This document shows, piece by piece, positions 25,010 through 32,978 of a DNA stretch of 33,594 bases; the first letter of the stretch is position 1; every line of letters starts with the position of its first letter. The stretch spans positions 1-33,594 of the forward strand of contig JANXRS010000299.1 of NCBI GenBank assembly GCA_025356745.1, written 5' to 3'. The notes under the pieces were generated by a model. That model was not told where the DNA came from, did not search any database, and was given only the letters and a program-made list of their open reading frames with translations. Both the position numbers and the translations under genes were made by a program. Origin of the DNA: Arcicella sp. Its GTDB lineage: Bacteria > Bacteroidota > Bacteroidia > Cytophagales > Spirosomataceae.

Positions 25010-25402
25010 ATGGACAAAATACCCAGAGTTTTATTGACTAAAGAAGCCGAGAACCTTATTGACCGTTTGCGAAATGAACACGGAGCATTGATGTTCCATC
25101 AAAGTGGAGGTTGTTGCGATGGTTCAGCACCGATGTGTTTTCCTGTGGGCGAATTCAAAACGGGCGTGAACGATGTATTATTGGGAAGCATTTATGGTTG
25201 TGAATTCTTCATGAGTGCTTTTCAATTTGAATATTGGCAATATACCCAACTAACATTGGACGTTGTGCCAGGCAGAGGAGCCAGTTTTTCATTGGAAATA
25301 CCTTTGGGTTTGCGGTTCATCATCCGCTCGCAAGTATATACGGAGGAGGAACTAAAGAATCTTACGCCTGTTTCTAATGGAGAAGTTTCAGTTGCTATCT
25401 AA
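25010..25402 (+). CDS. DUF779 protein
   Basis: The 130-residue protein is of the DUF779 family: LTKEAENLIDRLRNEHGALMFHQSGGCCDGS, PMCFPVGEF, then FEYWQYTQLTLDVVPGRGASFSLE and PLGLRFIIRSQVYTEEE. The GGCCDGS and APMC cysteines may bind a metal. The gene sits 72 bases after the aldehyde dehydrogenase, the known neighbourhood for this family, and probably shares its transcript. Its biochemical role is not established; a helper in aldehyde oxidation is the usual guess. Confidence 0.88.
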   Translation: MDKIPRVLLTKEAENLIDRLRNEHGALMFHQSGGCCDGSAPMCFPVGEFKTGVNDVLLGSIYGCEFFMSAFQFEYWQYTQLTLDVVPGRGASFSLEIPLGLRFIIRSQVYTEEELKNLTPVSNGEVSVAI

Positions 25403-25404
25403 CC

Positions 25405-25440
25405 AAAAATCCCTCATGGAATTATTTATGAGGGATTTTT
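25405..25440. terminator. Bidirectional terminator between DUF779 and ispH
   Basis: AAAAATCCCTCAT (25405-25417) and ATGAGGGATTTTT (25428-25440) pair perfectly around a 10-base loop, two bases after the DUF779 stop and 12 before the ispH stop. Confidence 0.88.
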
Positions 25441-25452
25441 ATATTTTAATTT

Positions 25453-26778
25453 CTACATCTCTATCGCCATAGCATCAGGAAAAAATGAATGCAATTTCAA
25501 CAAAATCGACTCTACCACCGCATCAGGACAGGAGGCTCCGCAGGTCAGCATAATGGTTACCTTTTCTTTATCTGGAATAAAATCCTTCGTAATTTTTTCT
25601 ACTTTATTGTGCAAATCCCAATGACTAATAAGATTATCCGTTAAGATTTTATCTGCTGAAGAAATGAAATAGGTTGGTAATTTAGGCTCGCAAAGTTCAA
25701 CTAAATGGGATGTATTTGAAGAATTATATCCGCCCGCCACAATTACCAAATCTGCCTCCTCTTTCAATAAACCATACGTTGCGGCTTGATTATCAGTCGT
25801 TGCATAACAAAGTGTGTCACGAGTATCCGCAAAATAAGCCGTTACATCTGAACCTTCAATGCCGTATTTTTTAATAATTACTTGTTTTAAATAATCTGCA
25901 ATTCCTTGAGTATCAGAAGCTAACATTGTAGTTTGATTGACCACACCAATTCTTTTTAAGTCTTTTTCTACATCAAATCCTTCTGAGAATTGTCCTTCAA
26001 ACTCCTCATAAAACTGTTCCCTAGATTTGTCGCCTGTGATATATTTCCCTAATTCAATGGTTTGAGCCATGTTTTTTACCACAATTGTTGGAGCATTTTC
26101 TTTAGAATGTGAAAACGTTGCTCTCGTTTCTTCGTGGGTAGGCTTTCCGTGTACAACAATTGTATAATCTTTCTGTCCAATTGCCTTTGCTCGATTCCAA
26201 ACTTTTTCCACAAACGGGCAGGTCGTATCGTACTGATAAGCATTAATTCCAATTTCAGAAAGACGATTTTGAATTTCTACGGTTGTTCCAAAAGCGGGTA
26301 CAATTACCACATCATCAGAAGTCAAGGTTTCCCATTCAATCAACTGATTTCCAGCAGTATCCATAATAAACCGCACCCCACGACTCAACAAATCAGCGTT
26401 GACATCAGGGTTATGAATCATCTCAGAAAGTAAGAAAATTCGTTTATCTTGATTCTCTTCGATTGTTTGATAAGCAATTTCTACAGCATTTTCAACACCG
26501 TAGCAAAAGCCAAAATGTCTGGAAATGAGAAATTTGACCGTTCCATAATCCAGGACAGTGGGCGAAAAGTCTTTTTTTAGCTTGTCTTGCAGCCGGCGAG
26601 ATTCCTTAATACCACCAATGATACTGCTTTTATAGAGATCAGGTATGTGAAATGCCTTCATTTTCTTCATTTTTTTTCGAGTATCCTCCATCATAGTAAC
26701 ATCCACGCTGGGAGCATCCACTCTGGGAGCTTGAACTCGAAACCGTTTAACATCAGAAGAGATACTAAATACTTCCAT
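25453..26778 (-). CDS. ispH: 4-hydroxy-3-methylbut-2-enyl diphosphate reductase (IspH/LytB)
   Basis: The last enzyme of the non-mevalonate isoprenoid pathway, making IPP and DMAPP with a [4Fe-4S] cluster. Cluster cysteines lie in RHFGFCYGVENAV, DTTCPFV and LTCGASCPD; substrate-binding parts include MIHNP, VHGKPTHEET and AGGYNSSNTSHL. At about 400 conserved residues it is the long Bacteroidota form. The ATG at 26778 gives 441 residues, with about 40 residues of poorly conserved N-terminus including a duplicated APxVD unit; MKAFHIPDLYKSS from 26661 is the more family-like beginning, so the true start is uncertain. Confidence 0.93.
   Translation of the reverse strand: MEVFSISSDVKRFRVQAPRVDAPSVDVTMMEDTRKKMKKMKAFHIPDLYKSSIIGGIKESRRLQDKLKKDFSPTVLDYGTVKFLISRHFGFCYGVENAVEIAYQTIEENQDKRIFLLSEMIHNPDVNADLLSRGVRFIMDTAGNQLIEWETLTSDDVVIVPAFGTTVEIQNRLSEIGINAYQYDTTCPFVEKVWNRAKAIGQKDYTIVVHGKPTHEETRATFSHSKENAPTIVVKNMAQTIELGKYITGDKSREQFYEEFEGQFSEGFDVEKDLKRIGVVNQTTMLASDTQGIADYLKQVIIKKYGIEGSDVTAYFADTRDTLCYATTDNQAATYGLLKEEADLVIVAGGYNSSNTSHLVELCEPKLPTYFISSADKILTDNLISHWDLHNKVEKITKDFIPDKEKVTIMLTCGASCPDAVVESILLKLHSFFPDAMAIEM
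26701..26730. repeat. 15-bp tandem duplication in the ispH N-terminal extension
   Basis: ATCCACGCTGGGAGC is followed directly by ATCCACTCTGGGAGC, one mismatch. In the reverse-strand frame it encodes the doubled APRVD-APSVD. Confidence 0.85.
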
Positions 26779-27014
26779 ATCTTTAAACAACTTTTTTGAT
26801 TAACAGTTTTGAAATAAAGATTAAAAAACGTTTTTGTACAAAATCTTCTAAGAAAACTTTAACAAAATCGTCTGATTATCAGTATTTTAAAATATATACC
26901 TCAAAATTAGTAGCAATTTTAATTTTTAGGTGATTTTTTAGAAAAAATTAAACTAATTGTCCAGTTAATTCATCTTTTTCATATTTGCCGATTTTTCAAA
27001 TCTTCCATTACCTC

Positions 27015-27497
27015 ATGTCTCACAAAACAGTCCTCAAATACAAAAATTACGATGTTCATTCCATCACAACCATTTCACCTTTGGGAAAAATCAATGCTAA
27101 TATCGCTACGTGGGTAATGCAAAGTGCCATGCAAGGCAAATTTATTACAGTTGCTTTATACAAAACAGATTACACCATTCAATTGGTTCGTGAAAGTATG
27201 ATATTGAATGTCAATCTATTAGCTCAAGACCAAGCGAAAAAACTAATTCCGAAATTGGGGCGAAAAAGTGGTTTAAATTCCAATAAATTTGTCAATCTAC
27301 CTTTTGAAATGGACGATAGAGGGTGTCCTTATTTAACAGAAGCCATCGGACATGTGCAATGTAAATGCGTTGGAAACATCGATTCAGGCGATCACGAATT
27401 GTTTGTCTGTGAAGTTTTGAAGCAAGTAACGCTCAACCCAGACAAAGAGGTTTTGACAAATAATTATTTGCGAGATAATGGATTGGTAAGAGGCTAA
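27015..27497 (+). CDS. Flavin reductase-like (FMN-binding split-barrel) protein
   Basis: The ATG at 27015 gives 160 residues; a TTG ten codons upstream is less likely. The pattern DVHSITTISPLGKINANIATWVMQSAM, then FITVALYKTDYTIQLVRES, MILNVNLLAQ, and KFVNLPFEMDDRGCPYLTEAIGHVQCKC, followed by HELFVCEV, is that of small FMN-binding flavin reductases, which reduce flavin with NAD(P)H for partner oxygenases or act on other substrates. No partner gene is adjacent. It lies between ispH (divergent) and pyk (same strand, about 150 bases on). Confidence 0.8.
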   Translation: MSHKTVLKYKNYDVHSITTISPLGKINANIATWVMQSAMQGKFITVALYKTDYTIQLVRESMILNVNLLAQDQAKKLIPKLGRKSGLNSNKFVNLPFEMDDRGCPYLTEAIGHVQCKCVGNIDSGDHELFVCEVLKQVTLNPDKEVLTNNYLRDNGLVRG

Positions 27498-27645
27498 TTT
27501 ACTTCCTGTTTTTTCTTTACATAATTATATTTAAAGACATAAAATTGAACTTTTATAAGAAAACCTACATTTTCCCCTTAAAGTGTAAGTACGAATATGT
27601 ATTTTTACGTCATTATCTAAAAACATGATAAACTGTAACCAAAAT

Positions 27646-29121
27646 ATGTCTTTTCAAAGAAAAACCAAAATTGTAGCCACCGTTGGGCCTGCTTCCGAAA
27701 CGAAAGAAATGTTAATCAATTTCGCCAAAGCGGGTGTTAATATTTTCCGATTAAATTTCTCGCATGGTACGCACGAAGACCACTTACAGAGATTAAAGAC
27801 AATCAGAGAAATTTCTGAAGAATTAGACATAAATCTATCCGTTCTTCAAGATTTACAAGGACCTAAAATTAGAACACAACTCGTTGAAAATAATGGCGTT
27901 ACAATTACAGCAGGCAATAAATTGACCTTCGTGATGGACGAAACACTTTTAGGGAACTCTGAGCGTGTTGGAACAACTTATACTTCTATGTATTTGGATG
28001 TAAACGTGGGGGAAAGAATTTTGATGGATGATGGTAATTTAGAAGTTAAGGTTTTAGAAATTGATAAAGTAAAGAAAGAAGTAATTACAGAGGTCATTTA
28101 CGGTGGAATTTTGAAGTCTAAGAAAGGCATTAATCTTCCTGGCACAAAGGTTTCATTGCCTTGCTTAACCGAAAAAGACCTAAGAGATTTATATTTTGGT
28201 TTAGATAATGGTGTTGATTGGATTGCTCTCTCATTTGTTCGTTCTGCCGCTGATATTCACGACATTAAGGAAAGAATTAAGGCTTATGGAAAGGGCAATA
28301 CAAAAGTAATTGCTAAAATAGAAACCCCTTTTGCCATTGATAATTTAGATGAAATCATCGCTGCTACGGACGCTATCATGGTAGCTCGAGGAGATTTAGG
28401 CGTTGAAATTGACGGAGCCAGAGTTCCGCATTTACAGAAATTGATGGTTGAGAAATGTACGGCGGCGGGAAAGCCTGTGATTGTGGCAACTCAAATGTTA
28501 GAGTCGATGATTACTAATCCTGTTCCTACTCGTGCAGAGACTTCTGATGTTGCCAATGCTGTTCTACAAGGAGCATCTGCCACAATGTTAAGTGGAGAAT
28601 CAGCTTCGGGTTCATATCCTTTGAAATCCGTTGAAACAATGGCACATATTCAGGAAGTAGTTGAAGAACAACAGAATGAAATTAAAATTATCAAAGGTGA
28701 TGAAGCTTCAATTTACTTCAAAAATCACTCTTTGGGAAATAGCGAATCTAAATATCCTTTACACGACCGTATGATTGCAGGTGCTTGCCGTTTGGCTCGT
28801 GATACAGAGGCGAAAGCTATTTTGTGTATCACCAACAGTGGATATACTGCTTTCCGTTTATCAGCTCATCGTCCAAAAGCAGGTTTATATATTTTCACTT
28901 CAAATAAAGCCGTTCAGCACGAAATGGGCTTGTTGTGGGGAGCAAATGTTTTCTATTATGAATCAAGAGGCAAAGACGTTGAAGCAACTGTAAAAGGTAT
29001 GACTGATTTTTTGAAAGCCAAAGGCTTATTAAACGTTGGCGATACTTTTGTAACAACCTTGAGTGTGCCAAACGATAAGAATTTAAAAACTAATACAGTG
29101 CAGATAGGCGTGGTGGAGTAG
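27646..29121 (+). CDS. pyk: Pyruvate kinase
   Basis: The enzyme turns phosphoenolpyruvate and ADP into pyruvate and ATP. Clear signatures are RKTKIVATVGPAS, INIFRLNFSHG-like VNIFRLNFSHGTH, the DLQGPKIR loop, KDLRDL before the DWIALSFVRS strand, the catalytic-lysine region VIAKIETPFAI, MVARGDLGVEI, and ATQMLESM followed by PTRAETSDVANAV and LSGESASGSYPL. The C-terminal domain (about 360-491) is complete. I prefer the ATG at 27646 (491 residues, MSFQRKTKIV); an ATG at 27625 would add seven residues. Confidence 0.96.
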   Translation: MSFQRKTKIVATVGPASETKEMLINFAKAGVNIFRLNFSHGTHEDHLQRLKTIREISEELDINLSVLQDLQGPKIRTQLVENNGVTITAGNKLTFVMDETLLGNSERVGTTYTSMYLDVNVGERILMDDGNLEVKVLEIDKVKKEVITEVIYGGILKSKKGINLPGTKVSLPCLTEKDLRDLYFGLDNGVDWIALSFVRSAADIHDIKERIKAYGKGNTKVIAKIETPFAIDNLDEIIAATDAIMVARGDLGVEIDGARVPHLQKLMVEKCTAAGKPVIVATQMLESMITNPVPTRAETSDVANAVLQGASATMLSGESASGSYPLKSVETMAHIQEVVEEQQNEIKIIKGDEASIYFKNHSLGNSESKYPLHDRMIAGACRLARDTEAKAILCITNSGYTAFRLSAHRPKAGLYIFTSNKAVQHEMGLLWGANVFYYESRGKDVEATVKGMTDFLKAKGLLNVGDTFVTTLSVPNDKNLKTNTVQIGVVE

Positions 29122-29142
29122 TTGATAAATTATATAAAATAG

Positions 29143-29192
29143 TTTTCATAAAAAAAGTTCGTAAATATTTTTACGAACTTTTTTTATGAAAA
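29143..29192. terminator. Bidirectional terminator between pyk and nuoJ
   Basis: Perfect 23-bp arms (29143-29165 and 29170-29192) around a 4-base loop, with an A7 run in one arm and a T7 run in the other. It ends both convergent transcripts and so marks nuoJ as the last gene of its operon. Confidence 0.88.
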
Positions 29193-29218
29193 TATAAAGA
29201 ACAAATAGTTAGTTAAAC

Positions 29219-29728
29219 CTAAAAATTCCTCTCCCCAGCCTCACGCTTACCCAACATCACCGCCCCAACCATTGCCACAAAGAAAAGCACTGAAATTAAT
29301 TCAAAGGGAAGTACATAATCACGATAAAGGATTTTTCCAAGTCCTTCAACCATACCTGTTTGTGAACTGAAGGTTTGAGGAGAAACAACTTCCCTCAAAT
29401 CCATTTTACGAGTTGCCGCTACCACGATTATCAATAAAGTACCGCCCAAAACGGCTCCTGCCAATTTAGTAATCGTTGTTTTAGAATCGGGCATATTTTT
29501 GCTCAAATCCATCATCATAATTACAAAGAGGAAAAGCACCATAATTGCCCCTGCATAGACCACTATATTGACCACCATCAAGAACTGGGCGTTCAATAAA
29601 ACATAATGTCCTGATATACAGAAGAATGTAAATACTAAATATAATACGCTATGGATTGGGTTTTTCGACAAAACTACCATCAATGCACTCAGAAGCGTTA
29701 AAGCTGTTAAAAAATACCAAAAATTCAT
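29219..29728 (-). CDS. nuoJ: NADH-quinone oxidoreductase subunit J
   Basis: The 169-residue protein has five hydrophobic segments and the NuoJ signatures NPIHSVLYLVFTFFCISGHYVLLNA, FLMVVNIVVYAGAIMVLFLFVIMMMDL, and a final LFFVAMVGAVMLGKRE. NuoJ belongs to the membrane arm of complex I near the proton path. It is separated from nuoI by 133 bases, which is wide for this operon, and is the last gene before a strong terminator; nuoK, L, M and N do not follow. Confidence 0.94.
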   Translation of the reverse strand: MNFWYFLTALTLLSALMVVLSKNPIHSVLYLVFTFFCISGHYVLLNAQFLMVVNIVVYAGAIMVLFLFVIMMMDLSKNMPDSKTTITKLAGAVLGGTLLIIVVAATRKMDLREVVSPQTFSSQTGMVEGLGKILYRDYVLPFELISVLFFVAMVGAVMLGKREAGERNF

Positions 29729-29861
29729 GTTTCTTTTGGGTATTGAAAATTAATAATTTCTAATCTTCAATGATTAATGATTTTCAAAAGTCAGACGATA
29801 GTCAAACCCATTTCGTCTAACTATCATCAGACAAATAATATAAATTAATAATAACTGAAAA

Positions 29862-30380
29862 TTACTTCCAGCCCTCTCTCAAATAACGATTATCCATTTT
29901 TTCAACCAATTTATCTTTACCATAAATCACTTGTGAACGGTCTTCAAAAACGGGTACCATTTTGTCATGTTGCAAGTAAATCGCTTGTTTTGGACAAGCC
30001 TCTTCGCAAAGTCCACAGAAAATACAACGGAGCATATTTACTTCGTAAACGCTCGCATATTTTTCTTCACGGTATAAATGTTCTTCTCCTTTTTTACGTT
30101 CATCTGCCACCATCGAAATTGCTTCCGCAGGGCAAGCTACGGCACATAAACCACAGGCTGTACAACGCTCTGCTCCTTCTTCGTCACGTTTCAGGATATG
30201 ATGTCCACGAAAGACAGGACCTAAATAACGTTTTTCTTCTGGATAACGAATGGTTACTTTTTTAGAGAAGAAGTGCTTTAAAGTCGTACCCATTCCACCT
30301 ACGATTGCGGGTAGATAAATACGCTCGGCAAAGGTCATTTCTCCTTGTTCTAAAACTTTGGTTTTATTACTTAATTTCAT
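29862..30380 (-). CDS. nuoI: NADH-quinone oxidoreductase subunit I
   Basis: With the ATG at 30380 the protein has 172 residues and two ferredoxin-type motifs, CTACGLCAVACP and CIFCGLCEEACP, holding the N6a and N6b [4Fe-4S] clusters that pass electrons toward the quinone site. The N-terminal part RYLGPVFRGHHILKRDEEGAERC is typical. A TTG at 30395 would add five residues and leave only 2 bases after the nuoH stop. It follows nuoH directly in the operon. Confidence 0.95.
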   Translation of the reverse strand: MKLSNKTKVLEQGEMTFAERIYLPAIVGGMGTTLKHFFSKKVTIRYPEEKRYLGPVFRGHHILKRDEEGAERCTACGLCAVACPAEAISMVADERKKGEEHLYREEKYASVYEVNMLRCIFCGLCEEACPKQAIYLQHDKMVPVFEDRSQVIYGKDKLVEKMDNRYLREGWK

Positions 30381-30397
30381 ATTTCTGATTATCAAAC

Positions 30398-31558
30398 CTA
30401 CGCCGTAGCAAGTTTTTTCTTTTTATATTGAGCTTGACTATAAAATGCCATGAAAACTAACATAATGGCAACACCAGCCCAAGATCCTGCAACCGTAATC
30501 CAATTTGAACCACCTTCGTTTACAGTAAATAACATGACTGCACCTGTTAAAACTACATTAAACATGGCGAGTGGAATCAAACCTGTCCAGCCTAAACCCA
30601 TTAATTGGTCATACCGAAATCTTGGAATGGTCCAACGAACCCACATAAATATGAATACAAAAACTAACGCTTTTCCAATTACTGCTCCTACTCCTAAAAG
30701 GACTGCAATATTATTTCCAAATTTTCCAACGATAAAATCGTGTCCTGGATAATCGTAACCGCCAAAATATAAAGTTGCCATTACTGCCCCTGAAATAAAC
30801 ATATTAATATATTCAGAGAATAAATAAAAGCCCAATTTCATGGAAGAATATTCTGTATGATAACCCCCAATTAGTTCGGTTTCACATTCAGGTAAGTCAA
30901 ACGGGGTACGGTTACATTCAGCAAAAGCGCAAACAATAAATATCACAAAACCCAGTGGTTGATACAAGATATTCCAATGTCCATTTTGTTGAACTTCAAC
31001 GATATTTTTTGTTGAGAGCGAACCCGATAACATCAAAATAGCGATAATTGAAAGTCCCATCGCTAATTCATAAGAAATATTCTGAGATGCCGCACGAATA
31101 GCACCAATCAAAGCAAATTTATTATTAGATGCCCAACCGCCAATCAAAACACCATAAACGCCCAAAGATACAATACCGAATACCCAAAGGATTCCAATGT
31201 TTACATCAATACCTTGTAAATCAAGCATTAGGCCATTTCCTAAATCCAAAGTATCTCCAAATGGAACAACTGCCGAAGTCATCAAAGCCGTAAGCATCGA
31301 CAAACATGGCCCAGCAATAAAAAGCCATTTGTCGGATTGAGCAGGAATAAAATCCTCTTTCATAAACATTTTCACAGCATCAGCAAGAGGCTGAAAAATT
31401 CCAAAAGGACCTGCACGATCTGGACCAACACGGTCTTGCATAAAAGCCGCAACAATACGCTCAAAATACGTTGAATAAGTGGCAACGCCTAAAGTGACGG
31501 CAAATATTGCTCCTACGTAAATGGCTTTTGCGGTAAATAATGTTGATGTAATTTCCAT
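30398..31558 (-). CDS. nuoH: NADH-quinone oxidoreductase subunit H
   Basis: The 386-residue membrane protein has about eight to nine helices and the quinone-site signatures DRVGPDRAGPFGIFQPLADAVKMFMKED near the start and NRTPFDLPECETELIGGYHTEYSSMKLG in the middle, then VRWTIPRFRYDQLMGLGW. It anchors the peripheral arm and forms the quinone pocket. It begins 3 bases after the stop of the YbjN-like gene at 31562, so it is probably translated together with the three inserted genes. Confidence 0.95.
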   Translation of the reverse strand: MEITSTLFTAKAIYVGAIFAVTLGVATYSTYFERIVAAFMQDRVGPDRAGPFGIFQPLADAVKMFMKEDFIPAQSDKWLFIAGPCLSMLTALMTSAVVPFGDTLDLGNGLMLDLQGIDVNIGILWVFGIVSLGVYGVLIGGWASNNKFALIGAIRAASQNISYELAMGLSIIAILMLSGSLSTKNIVEVQQNGHWNILYQPLGFVIFIVCAFAECNRTPFDLPECETELIGGYHTEYSSMKLGFYLFSEYINMFISGAVMATLYFGGYDYPGHDFIVGKFGNNIAVLLGVGAVIGKALVFVFIFMWVRWTIPRFRYDQLMGLGWTGLIPLAMFNVVLTGAVMLFTVNEGGSNWITVAGSWAGVAIMLVFMAFYSQAQYKKKKLATA

Positions 31559-31561
31559 ATT

Positions 31562-32002
31562 TTAAAATTTCTCTAATATTTTTTCAATTGTTTTTCGGGA
31601 AAATAAACCCTCTTCAATCGCTTGATAAAATTTATCTGTAGTTGTCAAATTGATTAATATCAAACTTTCAATAAAACTATCATCAAAATCTTTTACTCCG
31701 TCATAATCAACACTTGTTTTATATCTAATTTGACCATCATCGTAATCCATTTCAAAATTTCCTATTCGTATTCCAAAATTTACCCTTGTCAATAATTGAG
31801 CAATTCTGTTTCTTCTCTCAGGTTCTACTAATGAACCCAAAATAGTATAAATAATAACTATTTTATCTTCATCATTTACATCAATAATACATTGATAATT
31901 TCCTTTACTTCTATATCCAAATGTTATCACAGTCTCATTCTCAACTATTGAGAATGCTAACTCAACTTTTTTTAGATATTCTTTGAACTTTTCAAACATC
32001 AT
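31562..32002 (-). CDS. YbjN-like protein inside the nuo operon
   Basis: The 146-residue protein has the pattern of YbjN-family proteins, a fold shared with type III secretion chaperones: an N-terminal helix, strands VETAFSI-like VELAFSIVENETVITF, then YQCIIDVNDEDKIVIIYTIL, a helix with PERRNRIAQLLTRVNFGI, IGNFEMDYDDGQIRYKTSVDY, and a final helical part. No membrane segment or signal. Its ATG overlaps the stop of the preceding gene (4-base overlap at 31999-32002) and nuoH begins 3 bases after it. The family assignment is from pattern only; the role here is unknown. Confidence 0.75.
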   Translation of the reverse strand: MMFEKFKEYLKKVELAFSIVENETVITFGYRSKGNYQCIIDVNDEDKIVIIYTILGSLVEPERRNRIAQLLTRVNFGIRIGNFEMDYDDGQIRYKTSVDYDGVKDFDDSFIESLILINLTTTDKFYQAIEEGLFSRKTIEKILEKF

Positions 32003-32538
32003 ATATACTTTTTAATTTTTCTATTATCTGCATTTTTCCAAATACTCTTAAATGGTTTAAAAGGTGTTTCTTTCTTTTTTTCTGTTCCTATTTTAAGAAT
32101 ATCAGATTGATTGAAAATTTGCCAGTTATCAGAAAAAATCATTCTGTGTCTCGAAATCATCTGTAACAATTCTTCTCTTTCATCAGATAAAGGACAAACC
32201 CCTTTTTCTGATGGCAAATATTTTTTATCTATTTGCTCAAACAATAATTCCTGTGGTTTTTCTATAAGATTTTCATTAATATCTTTTACTGTTTTGAATA
32301 TTGTAATAGCTTCTTGAAACAATAATCTATAAGGAATCTCTCTTTTTAAAAAACGAGTTAATGCCCTTTCTGAAACGATAAGGTAATAATGATGTAGTAT
32401 ATTATTTTCCTCATCATCATAGGCTAATGAACCCACAATCCATTGATCGTAAGCATTTTTACCAGCAAATAATATATCCAGTTCATCAAAGTGAAGGACT
32501 GTATAGTTACTTGAAATGTTATATATTGGCTTAAACAT
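31999..32538 (-). CDS. Unknown protein inside the nuo operon
   Basis: A 179-residue soluble protein with no signal or membrane segment. The first ~75 residues look like a small beta-barrel (YTVLHFDELDILFAGKNA, QWIVGSLAYDDEENN, YYLIVSERALTRFL), possibly of the DUF6575 kind, a resemblance I hold only weakly. The middle (80-110) is helical and acidic; the end is basic (KKKETPFKPFKSIWKNADNRKIKKY). It overlaps the gene before it by 8 bases and the YbjN-like gene after it by 4, so the three are translated as a unit. Function unknown. Confidence 0.72.
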   Translation of the reverse strand: MFKPIYNISSNYTVLHFDELDILFAGKNAYDQWIVGSLAYDDEENNILHHYYLIVSERALTRFLKREIPYRLLFQEAITIFKTVKDINENLIEKPQELLFEQIDKKYLPSEKGVCPLSDEREELLQMISRHRMIFSDNWQIFNQSDILKIGTEKKKETPFKPFKSIWKNADNRKIKKYI

Positions 32539-32977
32539 ATTTTTTTAATTCAATAATATTAACCTCCTCAATTCCTTCGATATCGAAACTATCACTCTTG
32601 AAGAAGGTAAAATGTGAAGGGTCTTTTTTTGTAGGAGATGGCATTAACGACCCTACATCTTTTTTAAATTTAAACACTAAGATGCAATCCTTAATATTCT
32701 TTCCAACTTGGATTTGTGTTTTTAAACTTGTCACATACTTATCAATCACTTGATTTTCAGAATCCTTATCCCAAAAATTAATCGAAATTCCCTTAAATTG
32801 ACACACTTCTGAGCATTTGTTTTGAATAGGTCTTTTATCTCTTTCCCAATATGTCTTGAAATCTGCATTTTTAGGTGAGGGTTTACTAATTTTTCTTGCA
32901 AATAATTGGTTAGTATTTTCAAACGCCTCATTAACACAATCACAATCTGTATCAGCGTGCAAACTATCAAAAGTCAT
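32531..32977 (-). CDS. Cys-containing unknown protein, first of three genes inserted after nuoG
   Basis: A 148-residue soluble protein that starts 1 base after the nuoG stop. It carries a C-x-C at residues 12-14 (DCDCVNEAF) and a C-x3-C at 55-59 (NKCSEVCQFKG), which together could bind a metal. The second half alternates strands and charged loops (DCILVFKFKKDVGS, PSHFTFFKSDSFDIEG, VNIIELKKY). I recognise no family. Its tight placement suggests co-translation with nuoG, although nothing in it resembles a known complex I subunit or assembly factor. Confidence 0.72.
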   Translation of the reverse strand: MTFDSLHADTDCDCVNEAFENTNQLFARKISKPSPKNADFKTYWERDKRPIQNKCSEVCQFKGISINFWDKDSENQVIDKYVTSLKTQIQVGKNIKDCILVFKFKKDVGSLMPSPTKKDPSHFTFFKSDSFDIEGIEEVNIIELKKYV

Positions 32978-32978
32978 A

